This document shows positions 24,688 through 33,107 of a DNA stretch of 64,000 bases, in pieces. This DNA comes from Stutzerimonas stutzeri (GTDB lineage Bacteria; Pseudomonadota; Gammaproteobacteria; Pseudomonadales; Pseudomonadaceae), in contig NZ_JAGQFP010000001.1 in NCBI RefSeq assembly GCF_019090095.1, positions 1,736,001 to 1,800,000 on the forward strand, in the 5' to 3' direction. Below the pieces are notes generated by a model, which saw nothing but the letters and a program-made list of their open reading frames with translations, was not told where the DNA came from and did not search any database. The number at the start of each line of letters is the position of its first letter. Position 1 is the first letter of the stretch. Both the position numbers and the translations under genes were made by a program.

Positions 24688-25938
24688 GTGGAAGCACATC
24701 TGACCGAATGGTTAAACCTGAGTATTCGCTGGATTCATATGATCGTCGGCATCGCCTGGATCGGTGCCTCGTTCTACTTCGTCTGGCTGGAAAACAACCT
24801 TAACCGCGCCAACCCCCGTGAGGGCCTGTCGGGCGACCTCTGGGCGATCCACGGTGGCGGTATCTACCACCTGGAAAAGTACAAGCTGGCCCCGCCGCAG
24901 ATGCCGGAAAACCTGCACTGGTTCAAGTGGGAGGCCTACACCACCTGGTTGTCGGGCGTGACCCTGCTGATGGTGGTCTATTACCTCAATCCGTCGCTGT
25001 ACCTGATCGCGCCGGGTAGCGACATGGCGCCGGCCATGGCGATCGCCATCGGTTTCGGTTCGCTGATCGTCGGCTGGTTCGTCTATGACCTGCTCTGCGA
25101 TTCGCCGCTGGGCAAGCAACCGGCGTTGCTCGGCCTGGTGCTGTTCGTCCTGGTGATCTTCGCTTCCTGGGCCTACTCGCAGGTGTTCAGCGGGCGTGCC
25201 GCGTACATTCACACCGGCGCCCTGATCGGCACCATCATGGTCGGCAACGTGTTCCGCATCATCATGCCGGCCCAGCGCGCACTGGTCGCGGCCATCGAGC
25301 AGAACCGCACGCCGGACCCGGTACTGCCGGCCAAGGGCCTGTTGCGTTCGCGCCACAACAACTACTTCACCCTGCCGGTGCTGTTCATCATGATCAGCAA
25401 CCACTTCCCGAGCACCTATGGCAGCCAGTACAACTGGGCCATCCTGGCAGGCATCTCGGTCCTGGCCGTCCTGGTGCGTCACTACTTCAACACCCGTCAT
25501 GACAGCAACCGCTTCGCCTGGGCGTTGCCAGCAGCGGCCGTCGGCATGATCTGCCTGGCGTTCGTCACCGCCCCCAATCGCCAGGGCGGCGTGCCCAACG
25601 CGGTGCCGACCAGCCCGCGTGAGCAGAGCATCGAGGCCCAACAGGCCGCCGCCGCGCCCGCCGAGCAAGCCGGCAACAGCCAATTCGCCGAGGTTCATCG
25701 GATCATCAACGAGCGCTGCGCCGTCTGCCACTCCGCGCAGCCGAGCAGCCCGATGTTCAGCGCGGCGCCGGCCGGCGTGATGTTCGATACACCGGAGCAG
25801 ATCCGCCAGCAGGCCGCGAAGATCCATGCGCAAGCCGTGGCGAGCCAGATCATGCCGCTGGGCAACATGACCCAGATGACCCAGGACGAGCGCGACCTGC
25901 TCGGTGCCTGGATCGACAAGGGTGCGCCGATCAACTGA
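24688..25938 (+). CDS. puuD: Membrane urate oxidase PuuD with C-terminal cytochrome c domain
   Basis: 416-residue integral membrane uricase. GTG start with AAGAGG 7 bases upstream; an in-frame GTG six codons earlier lacks a ribosome site. Residues 1-300 hold about eight membrane helices with conserved stretches WIHMIVGIAWIGASFYFVWL and SRHNNYFTLPVLFIMISNHF. Residues 330-416 form a soluble c-type cytochrome domain with the haem site CAVCH and a probable axial Met in SQIMPLGNMTQMTQDE. It oxidises urate to 5-hydroxyisourate and should pass electrons through haem to the respiratory chain, unlike soluble uricase, which makes H2O2. It ends in a clear terminator. Confidence 0.92.
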   Translation: MEAHLTEWLNLSIRWIHMIVGIAWIGASFYFVWLENNLNRANPREGLSGDLWAIHGGGIYHLEKYKLAPPQMPENLHWFKWEAYTTWLSGVTLLMVVYYLNPSLYLIAPGSDMAPAMAIAIGFGSLIVGWFVYDLLCDSPLGKQPALLGLVLFVLVIFASWAYSQVFSGRAAYIHTGALIGTIMVGNVFRIIMPAQRALVAAIEQNRTPDPVLPAKGLLRSRHNNYFTLPVLFIMISNHFPSTYGSQYNWAILAGISVLAVLVRHYFNTRHDSNRFAWALPAAAVGMICLAFVTAPNRQGGVPNAVPTSPREQSIEAQQAAAAPAEQAGNSQFAEVHRIINERCAVCHSAQPSSPMFSAAPAGVMFDTPEQIRQQAAKIHAQAVASQIMPLGNMTQMTQDERDLLGAWIDKGAPIN

Positions 25939-25952
25939 TCGCCGTGCCCAGG

Positions 25953-25979
25953 GCCGCGCTTCCGAGCGCGGCTTTTTTT
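25953..25979 (+). terminator. Terminator after puuD
   Basis: GCCGCGCT and AGCGCGGC form an 8-bp perfect stem with a 4-base loop, followed by seven T residues, 14 bases past the stop. Confidence 0.93.
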
Positions 25980-26134
25980 CATCCCGAGTATTTCTGCAGT
26001 CGTCGAGCGAGCCCGTAGTACCTGAGATCGATCCCATCGAACCTGACCATCAAGCTCCCGAACCCTAACCGGCCTCGCACGTTCAGCGAGGCCTGCGCGC
26101 CATCCAATAACAACAGCGTCCGAGGTGTTTTTGC

Positions 26135-27481
26135 ATGAACGATGAAACCGAGCGGGAAACCGCACCAGCCACGGAGCAGCGGCTGCCCCTGCTGCAAATG
26201 TTACTGGTGAGCTTTCAGCACGTGCTGCTGATGTACGGCGGAGCGGTCGCCGTCCCGCTGATCGTGGGCCAGGCGGCCGGCCTATCGCGTGAGGAGATCG
26301 CCTTCCTGATCAATGCCGACCTGCTGGTAGCGGGCATCGCCACCGTCGTGCAATCAATGGGTATCGGTCCGGTGGGCGTCCGCATGCCGGTCATGATGGG
26401 CGCCAGCTTCGCCGCCGTCAGCAGCATGGTCGTGATGGCCGGTATGCCCGGCGTCGGGATGCCCGGCATCTTCGGTGCGACCATCGCCGCGGGCTTCTTC
26501 GGCCTGCTGTTCGCCCCCTTCGTCTGCAAGATCGTCCGCCTGTTTCCCCCGCTGGTAACGGGCACGGTGATCACCGCCATCGGCCTCTCGCTGTTTCCCG
26601 TGGCAGTGAACTGGGCGGGTGGCGGCAGCGGTAGTCAGTTCGGCGCCCTGCCCTATCTGGGCGTCGCCGCGGCCGTGCTGACGGTAATCCTGCTGATCAA
26701 CCAGTTCATGCGTGGCTTCTGGGTGAACGTTTCGGTACTGATCGGCATGGCCCTGGGGTACGTGCTGGCCGGTAGCCTGGGCATGGTCGATCTGTCTGGA
26801 CTCGACACCGCGCCCGCACTGCAGGTGGTAACGCCCAATCACTTCGGTGCGCCGCAGTTCATGCTCGCGCCCATCCTGTCGATGTGCCTGGTGGTGGTGA
26901 TCATCTTTGTCGAATCGGCCGGCATGTTCCTGGCGCTGGGCAAGATCACCGGACAGGAGGTCGACCCCAAGCAACTGCGCCGCGGCCTGCTGTGCGATGC
27001 GGGCGCGACCTTTTTTGCCGGCTTCATGAACACCTTCACCCACTCGTCGTTCGCCCAGAACATCGGCCTGGTGCAAATGACCGGGGTACGCAGCCGCTAC
27101 GTCACCGCTATCGCCGGCTTGCTGCTGATCAGCCTGAGCCTGCTGCCGAAGGCTGCCTTTCTGGTTGCCTCGATTCCGGCCGCGGTACTGGGCGGCGCCA
27201 GCATCGCCATGTTCGGCATGGTCGCGGCGACGGGTATCAAACTCCTGCAAGAAGCCGATATCGGCGACCGTCGCAATCAGCTGTTGGTCGCTGTCAGCAT
27301 CGGCCTGGGGATGGTTCCGGTGGTGCGTCCCGAGTTCTTCGCTCAGTTGCCGCAATGGATGGAGCCGATCACCCACAGCGGCATCGCCCTGGCGACGCTC
27401 AGCGCGGTAACGCTGAACCTGCTGTTCAACGTACTTGGCGGTGCCGAACGCCAGGCATTGACTGGCGCGGCTCAGCACTAA
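26135..27481 (+). CDS. Urate/xanthine permease (NCS2/NAT family)
   Basis: 448-residue nucleobase-ascorbate transporter. The TM1 QH motif is SFQHVLLMYGGAVAVPLIVG near residue 27. The TM8 region is IIFVESAGMFLALGKITGQE with the key glutamate. The TM10 NAT signature region is NTFTHSSFAQNIGLVQMTG, followed by VRSRYVTAIAG. About 14 membrane segments. GAGG lies 9 bases upstream of the ATG. Its place after puuD points to urate or xanthine (UacT/PucJK-like) rather than uracil. Confidence 0.9.
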   Translation: MNDETERETAPATEQRLPLLQMLLVSFQHVLLMYGGAVAVPLIVGQAAGLSREEIAFLINADLLVAGIATVVQSMGIGPVGVRMPVMMGASFAAVSSMVVMAGMPGVGMPGIFGATIAAGFFGLLFAPFVCKIVRLFPPLVTGTVITAIGLSLFPVAVNWAGGGSGSQFGALPYLGVAAAVLTVILLINQFMRGFWVNVSVLIGMALGYVLAGSLGMVDLSGLDTAPALQVVTPNHFGAPQFMLAPILSMCLVVVIIFVESAGMFLALGKITGQEVDPKQLRRGLLCDAGATFFAGFMNTFTHSSFAQNIGLVQMTGVRSRYVTAIAGLLLISLSLLPKAAFLVASIPAAVLGGASIAMFGMVAATGIKLLQEADIGDRRNQLLVAVSIGLGMVPVVRPEFFAQLPQWMEPITHSGIALATLSAVTLNLLFNVLGGAERQALTGAAQH

Positions 27482-27528
27482 GCCACTGATTACGCTCTGC
27501 GACGGCGCCTCCCAGCGCGACGCAACAG

Positions 27529-27553
27529 CGAAACCCGCCACGTGCGGGTTTCG
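27529..27553. terminator. Hairpin after the urate permease
   Basis: CGAAACCCG and CGGGTTTCG form a 9-bp perfect stem around 7 bases, 48 bases past the stop. The U tract is poor (TCGTCGTC), so efficiency is uncertain. Confidence 0.6.
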
Positions 27554-27631
27554 TCGTCTCCGGGCCGGGGAACCTCGACAAGCCGTTCGCCGTGGCTAAA
27601 ATGCAGGCCCGCCCGCCCCGAGCACCTCGAG

Positions 27632-29182
27632 ATGATTGAAGCCAGCTGGATCGCGTTCGCCTTCGTCCTTGGGCTCGCCGCACGCTCCGTGGGTCTGCCA
27701 CCATTGATCGGCTACCTGGGTGCCGGCTTTACCCTGGCAGGTGTCGGCGACCGTTTCGGCGTCGGCCCGCAGGACAGCGAAATCCTGGCCCACCTGGCCC
27801 ATCTGGGCGTGTTGCTGTTGTTGTTCACCGTCGGCCTGAAGCTCAAGCCGAGCAACCTGCTGCGCCGCGAAGTGATCGGTGGCGGTTTGCTGCATTTCGT
27901 CGTCTCCAGCCTGCTGGTCCTGCCGGCGATCCAGTTCTTTCTCGACCTGGACTGGCGCGAGAGCCTGCTGCTGGCCATCGCGCTGTCCTTTTCCAGCACC
28001 GTGCTGGCGGCCAAGGTGCTCGAGGGCAAGCGCGAGCTGCGCGCTTTCCATGGGCGGGTCGCCATCGGCGTGCTGATCATTCAAGACCTCATCGCCCTGG
28101 TGGTGATGAGCATTGCCAGCGGCAAGGTGCCGTCGGCCTGGGCATTGCTGGTGTTCGGCCTGCCGCTGTTGCGGCCGCTGCTGTTCCGTCTGCTGGACTA
28201 CAGCGGCCACGAGGAGCTGATGGTCCTGCTGGGTCTGACCCTGGCGCTGGTGGTGGGCGGGCTCGGCTTCGAGCATGTCGGCCTCAGTTCGGAACTGGGC
28301 GCACTGGCCTTCGGCGCCATGCTGGCCAAGCACAAGCGGGCGATCGAGCTGTCCAACTCGCTGTGGGCGATCAAGGAGATCTTTCTGGTCGGCTTTTTCC
28401 TGCAGATCGGCATCGGTGGGCTTCCAGACGCCCATGCGATGCTCTTCGCCGGCGCTATCGCGCTGCTGCTGCCGCTCAAGGGCGCGCTGTTCTTCTTTCT
28501 CTTCGTACTGTTTCGACTGCGCGCGCGTAGTGCCTTTCTCAGCGCCGCGAGCCTGACCAACTACAGCGAGTTCGGCCTGATCGTCGCCAGCGTCGTGCTA
28601 CCGCAGTGGCTGACCCCGCTGGCAATCACCGTCGCCCTGTCATTCGTCTTTTCGGCGCAGCTCAACCGTATCTCCCACCCGCTCTACGATCGGCTGGCCA
28701 AACGGCTGATTCCGCTGGAGCGCAACACGCGCCATCCCGACGAACAACCCGTGTCGCTGGGCGATGCCCAGATCCTGATCATGGGCATGGGGCGCACCGG
28801 CCGTGCTGCCTACGATCACCTGAGCAAACAGGGCTGGCGGCTGATCAGCCTCGACTCGGACCCCGTAACGGTGGAAAAGAGCAGCGACAAGGGTCGCCAG
28901 GTCCTGTTTGCCGACGCCGAGGACCAGATGTTCTGGGAGAGCCTGGAAATGAACAAGGTCGAGGCGGTGATCCTGGCGATGAACGACGCCGAGGCAAAGG
29001 TCATATCGACGCGCAAGCTGCGCGGCAAAGGCTTCCAGGGGCTGATCGTCTCGCACGCCATGTACGAGGACATCGCCCAGCAGATCGAAGAAGCCGGCGC
29101 CGATCGCACCTACCTGACCATGAGCGAGGCCGGTGCAGGCCTCGCCGAGAACGTCGCGCGCGAGCTGCAGGCCAACCGCTAG
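27632..29182 (+). CDS. CPA2-type cation:proton antiporter with TrkA-N domain
   Basis: 516-residue antiporter of the KefB/YbaL kind. The start is MIEASWIAFAFVLGLAAR; the frame stays open upstream but without hydrophobic or family sequence. Residues 1-375 carry about 12 membrane segments, with LFTVGLKLKPSNLLR near residue 67 and IGVLIIQDLIALVVMS near 146-161; QDL is typical of the ion site in this family. Residues 395-510 form a Rossmann TrkA-N domain: ILIMGMGRTGRAAYDHL, then DSDPVTVEK and FADAEDQMFWE. It probably exchanges K+ or Na+ for H+ under nucleotide or thiol control. No evident link to purine metabolism. Confidence 0.88.
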   Translation: MIEASWIAFAFVLGLAARSVGLPPLIGYLGAGFTLAGVGDRFGVGPQDSEILAHLAHLGVLLLLFTVGLKLKPSNLLRREVIGGGLLHFVVSSLLVLPAIQFFLDLDWRESLLLAIALSFSSTVLAAKVLEGKRELRAFHGRVAIGVLIIQDLIALVVMSIASGKVPSAWALLVFGLPLLRPLLFRLLDYSGHEELMVLLGLTLALVVGGLGFEHVGLSSELGALAFGAMLAKHKRAIELSNSLWAIKEIFLVGFFLQIGIGGLPDAHAMLFAGAIALLLPLKGALFFFLFVLFRLRARSAFLSAASLTNYSEFGLIVASVVLPQWLTPLAITVALSFVFSAQLNRISHPLYDRLAKRLIPLERNTRHPDEQPVSLGDAQILIMGMGRTGRAAYDHLSKQGWRLISLDSDPVTVEKSSDKGRQVLFADAEDQMFWESLEMNKVEAVILAMNDAEAKVISTRKLRGKGFQGLIVSHAMYEDIAQQIEEAGADRTYLTMSEAGAGLAENVARELQANR

Positions 29183-29238
29183 GCCACGCCATGGCGGCGT
29201 GACGAGCCGGTTGGCGCGCCGCAGCGCGGTCGTCAGAA

Positions 29239-29248
29239 TTGTGCACAA
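29239..29248. promoter_or_regulatory. Putative GntR operator (TTGTGCACAA) before the xanthine permease
   Basis: Perfect palindrome identical to the site at 19033, 151 bases before the permease start. AT-rich sequence follows (TCGTTAATATTTTTG), suggesting the promoter is close. Confidence 0.65.
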
Positions 29249-29398
29249 TCGTTAATATTTTTGTTTCAACTCCTGTCCACAGGTTGTTATAGTCGAGCCC
29301 AACCTGACCGATCGAACAACTTTTCGACGGTCAGGAAGCGAGGTCCGTGCAGCCTCGAAAGCCCATGACCGAACAATAACGAATGGCAGGCTTGAACC

Positions 29399-30898
29399 AT
29401 GACCGCAACGGAATCCAGGGGCGGTGACGCTCCCAACCAGGACCTGATCTATCAACTCGAGGATCGTCCAGGTCCCCTCCCCGCCACCTTTGCCGCGATT
29501 CAGCACGTGCTGGCCAGCTTCGTCGGCGTCATTACTCCCACCCTGATCATCGGCGGCGTGCTGGGTCTGGGCGACTACGTCCCCTACCTGGTCAGCATGG
29601 CGCTGTTCGTCTCAGGCATCGGCACCTTCATCCAGGCCAAGCGGGTCGGCCCCATCGGCGCCGGCATGCTCTGCCTGCAGGGCACCAGCTTCGGCTTTCT
29701 CAGCGTGATTCTGGCGGCTGGTTTCATCGTCAAGAACCGCGGCGGCAGCCCTGAAGACATACTCGCCACGCTGTTCGGCGTCAGCTTCTGCGCCGCTTTC
29801 GTCGAGATCGCCGTCAGTCGCTGTATCGACAAACTGCGGCGGATCATCACGCCGGTGGTCACCGGTACCATCATCAGCCTGATGGGCCTGTCGCTGATCA
29901 AGGTCTCCATGACCGATATCGCCGGCGGCTACGGCGTCGAGAATCCCGGCTCGCTGCAGAACCTCGCGCTGGCGGGTCTGGTGCTCGGCACCATCATCGT
30001 CCTCAACCGATTCGGCATGCCCTTGCTGCGGCTGTCGGCGGTCATCGTCGCGCTGGTGGTCGGCTATTTCGCCGCCTGGATGATGGGCATGGTGGATTTC
30101 TCCAGCCTCGCCACACTGCCGGCGGTCAGCGTGCCGCAGCCGTTCAAGTTCGGTTTTGCCTTCGACTGGATGGCGTTCATCCCGGTGGCGGTGATTTTCC
30201 TGATCACCCCCCTCGAGACGGCAGGCGATCTGACCGCCAACTCGATGATCTCGCGCCAGCCGGTCAAGGGACCGCTGTATCTCAAGCGAATCAAGGGCGG
30301 CATCCTCGGTGACGGTTGCAGCTCGCTGCTGGCGGCCACCTTCAACAGCCTGCCGATGACCACCTTCAGCCAGAACAACGGGGTCATCCAGCTGACCGGC
30401 GTTGCCAGCCGCCACGTGGGCCTGTACATCGCCGGCATTCTGATTCTGCTCGCGCTGTTCCCGGTGGTCGGCGGCGTTCTGCAGCTGATGCCCAAGCCGG
30501 TCCTCGGCGGCGCCACGCTGATCATGTTCGGTACGGTCGCGATCGCCGGGATCAAGATCCTCGCCGAAGCCGGTCTGAACCGCCGCAACATGCTTATCGT
30601 CGCGATCTCGCTCGGCCTTGGGCTGGGTGTAGCAGCGGTCCCGGAAGTGCTGAGCAACCTCCCCGAGGTGCTGAAGAACATCTTTGGCTCGCCGATCACC
30701 ATCGGTGCCTTCAGCGCCATCCTGCTCAATTTCTTCCTGCCTCGCGATGCGGATGAACAGGACGACTACGACCCTGACAACCTGATCGAAGACTCGCTCG
30801 GCACCAACACGCTGGCGGTCAACATCCCCAACTATGCCGAGCCAGACGCCAACGCAACCGCCACCGACTTCAGACAGCAACTGACCCCAACGGGCTGA
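29399..30898 (+). CDS. Xanthine permease, XanP/XanQ-like (NCS2/NAT family)
   Basis: 499-residue proton symporter for xanthine or a related purine. The N-terminal LIYQLEDRPGPLPATFAAIQ leads into the TM1 motif QHVLASFVGVITPTLIIGG. The TM8 region is VIFLITPLETAGDLTANS, with the key glutamate in TPLETAG. The NAT signature region is FNSLPMTTFSQNNGVIQLTG, then VASRHVG. A polar 55-residue tail follows the last helix. This is the second NCS2 protein of the island, of the XanQ subgroup and so distinct from the one at 26135. A GntR-type operator lies upstream. Confidence 0.92.
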   Translation: MTATESRGGDAPNQDLIYQLEDRPGPLPATFAAIQHVLASFVGVITPTLIIGGVLGLGDYVPYLVSMALFVSGIGTFIQAKRVGPIGAGMLCLQGTSFGFLSVILAAGFIVKNRGGSPEDILATLFGVSFCAAFVEIAVSRCIDKLRRIITPVVTGTIISLMGLSLIKVSMTDIAGGYGVENPGSLQNLALAGLVLGTIIVLNRFGMPLLRLSAVIVALVVGYFAAWMMGMVDFSSLATLPAVSVPQPFKFGFAFDWMAFIPVAVIFLITPLETAGDLTANSMISRQPVKGPLYLKRIKGGILGDGCSSLLAATFNSLPMTTFSQNNGVIQLTGVASRHVGLYIAGILILLALFPVVGGVLQLMPKPVLGGATLIMFGTVAIAGIKILAEAGLNRRNMLIVAISLGLGLGVAAVPEVLSNLPEVLKNIFGSPITIGAFSAILLNFFLPRDADEQDDYDPDNLIEDSLGTNTLAVNIPNYAEPDANATATDFRQQLTPTG

Positions 30899-30971
30899 GC
30901 ACTGTCCGCGCCTGGACGCCACGGGCCAGGCGCAACGTCGCTTCACAACAACAAAACCAAAGGGCACCCAC

Positions 30972-31796
30972 ATGAACTTCAGACTCGCTCCCCTCTCGCT
31001 GGCGCTGGCCGGCAGCCTGCTCGCCGCACCGGCCTTCGCCGACGGCATGCTGCAATGGCAGAACAACAGCCTGACCTATCTGTACGGCAAGAACTTCAAG
31101 GTCGATGCCGGCGAGATCCAACAGACCATTACCTTCGAACATGCCAGTGGCTGGAGCTGGGGCGACATGTTCCTGTTCGTCGACAACAAGTGGTACAACG
31201 GCCTGTCCGGCGGCGACGGCCACACCTACTACGGCGAGTTCAGCCCACGCCTGTCGTTCGGCAAGCTGACCGGGCAGGACATGAGCTTCGGCCCGATCAA
31301 AGACGTGCTGCTGGCAGCGACTTACGAGCGCGGAGAAAGCACCAACGGCGTGCCGAACCAGAACTACCTGCTCGGCCCGGCAGTGGATTTGAACGTTCCG
31401 GGCTTCGATCGCATGGCGATCAACGTCTATTACCGCAAGCCCGACGGCACGACCGGCAAGCCGTCCGGCCAATGGCAGATCACCCCGACCTGGGCGATGA
31501 CCATTCCGGTGGGCAAATCCGACATCCTGTTCGACGGATATATCGACTGGGTGGTCAACGATGCCGGCTCCGAGCGTCGCGGCGACTTCGTCTCGAAGAA
31601 CCTGCACATCAACCCCCAGATCAAGTACGACCTGGGCAAGGCGCTCGATGGCGAGCCGGGCAAGCTGTATGTCGGCATCGAGTACGACTACTGGTCGGAC
31701 AAGTACGGCATCGAAGACGGCGGCTTCGTCAGCCGCAACTTCGTCGGCTCGACGGACCAGAACACCGCGAGCCTGCTGGTCAAAGCGCATTTCTGA
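30972..31796 (+). CDS. Tsx-like outer-membrane nucleoside/nucleobase channel
   Basis: 274-residue protein with a Sec signal peptide (FRLAPLSLALAGSLLAAPAFA) cut before DGMLQWQN. The mature chain has alternating amphipathic strands and ends in Phe (LLVKAHF), the usual beta-barrel end signal. Family traits include LTYLYGKNFKVDAGEIQQTI, TFEHASGWSWGDMFLFVDN and YYGEFSPRLSFGKLTG, as in the Channel_Tsx family. It follows the xanthine permease at 74 bases with no terminator, so it probably shares that transcript and gives purines passage through the outer membrane. Confidence 0.88.
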   Translation: MNFRLAPLSLALAGSLLAAPAFADGMLQWQNNSLTYLYGKNFKVDAGEIQQTITFEHASGWSWGDMFLFVDNKWYNGLSGGDGHTYYGEFSPRLSFGKLTGQDMSFGPIKDVLLAATYERGESTNGVPNQNYLLGPAVDLNVPGFDRMAINVYYRKPDGTTGKPSGQWQITPTWAMTIPVGKSDILFDGYIDWVVNDAGSERRGDFVSKNLHINPQIKYDLGKALDGEPGKLYVGIEYDYWSDKYGIEDGGFVSRNFVGSTDQNTASLLVKAHF

Positions 31797-31813
31797 CCCA
31801 GCGAACCCGATCA

Positions 31814-31842
31814 AAGGCAGCCTGTCGGCTGCCTTTTTTTTT
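31814..31842 (+). terminator. Terminator after the Tsx-like channel
   Basis: AAGGCAGCC and GGCTGCCTT form a 9-bp perfect stem with a 4-base loop, then a run of T residues. It closes the xanthine permease-Tsx unit. Confidence 0.93.
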
Positions 31843-32034
31843 CGCCTCACGAGCAAGGCGCCTCTGACGGACGCGGCCCGCACCGTCAATACCCACACAT
31901 GGCGCCGGTATATGGCCAGGAGACATATTTTCTGGAACTCCCGGGGCGACAGGCGTTCTCAGACTGGGCAGCGCTGTGGCGTAACAGCCATGAACTGCTC
32001 ATTCAAGGAAAACAATCACAACAGGGAAGATTCG

Positions 32035-33087
32035 ATGCAAAAACTGTCATTAGGCGTGCGCGACAACAATTTCGACTTTCTGCGTTTCGTTGCCGCGACC
32101 TTCGTCCTGCTGGGCCATTGCTTCTGGCTAAGCGGACGCCTACCGGAAGAACCGCTGCGCCCTTTGACCGGCGGGACCGACGTGGCAGACCTGGCGGTCG
32201 ATGCCTTCTTTATCATCAGTGGTTTTCTGATCACCGCGTCCTACCTGCATGGGAGCGGCAACGTCAGCTTCATCCTCAAGCGCGCGCTGCGCATCTTTCC
32301 AGGTCTGGCCTTCGCGGTGGCGTTCGCGCTTCTGATCATTGGCCCATTAACAACGCCGCTGCCGCTGAGCGAATACTTCGCTGACAGCAAAACCGCCGCC
32401 TTCCTGACCAACATCTTCCTGATGACCCGCTACGAGCTGCCGGGCGTCTTTTCCAACAATCCGTTTCCTGAGGTGGTCAACGGATCGTTCTGGACCCTTC
32501 CACTGGAAGGCCTGATGTATTGCAGTGTGCTGCTGCTCGGTGCGCTGAAGCTGCTCACGCGTCGGATGGTCATCCTTGGACTGGGCGTATTGATGGTCGG
32601 GCAGTTCTTTGTGCTGCCGGCCCTGGGCGTGGAAAGCGTAACCATCCTCAAACTGTTCCACCTGGGCCTGTTCTTCTATGGTGGGGCTGCGCTCTACCTC
32701 TATCAGGACCAGGTACGCTGGGATGGACGCATCGCGCTGTTGCTACTGGCTGCCTGGGTGCTGGCGCTGGGAAGCCCGGCGTGGTTCATCGTGCACATGC
32801 TCACCCTGCCCTACCTGGTGATTTACCTGGCCTATGCACGGTTGCCGAAGATCGCGCATTTCGGCAAGCACGGCGACTTCTCCTACGGCATGTACATCTT
32901 CGGTTTCCCCGTCCAGCAGCTGATCATCCACTGGTTCGGCGCCGATATAAACCTGGCGCTGCTCGCACTTTCGAGCCTGGTCGTCACGCTGTGCTTCGCC
33001 GTGCTGTCATGGCGCCTGGTGGAGGCTCCCGCATTGCGCCTCAAGCGTTACACCGACCTGAAGTTCCTGCGCGCCGACGCTCGCTGA
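32035..33087 (+). CDS. Membrane acyltransferase (Acyltransferase_3 / OafA-like)
   Basis: 350-residue integral membrane protein with about ten helices. The catalytic histidine is in FVLLGHCFWLSGRL near residue 28, and the family motif FFIISGFLITASY is near 61-73, with RALRIFPGLAFAVAFAL after it. The start is MQKLSLGVRDNNFDFLRFVAA with GGGAAG upstream; an ATG 15 codons earlier (31990) is also possible. Such enzymes O-acetylate or O-acylate surface sugars and glycans. It has its own 238-base upstream gap and no obvious link to purines. Acceptor unknown. Confidence 0.85.
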   Translation: MQKLSLGVRDNNFDFLRFVAATFVLLGHCFWLSGRLPEEPLRPLTGGTDVADLAVDAFFIISGFLITASYLHGSGNVSFILKRALRIFPGLAFAVAFALLIIGPLTTPLPLSEYFADSKTAAFLTNIFLMTRYELPGVFSNNPFPEVVNGSFWTLPLEGLMYCSVLLLGALKLLTRRMVILGLGVLMVGQFFVLPALGVESVTILKLFHLGLFFYGGAALYLYQDQVRWDGRIALLLLAAWVLALGSPAWFIVHMLTLPYLVIYLAYARLPKIAHFGKHGDFSYGMYIFGFPVQQLIIHWFGADINLALLALSSLVVTLCFAVLSWRLVEAPALRLKRYTDLKFLRADAR

Positions 33088-33107
33088 GCGAGGGCGCGCA
33101 GTCAGGG

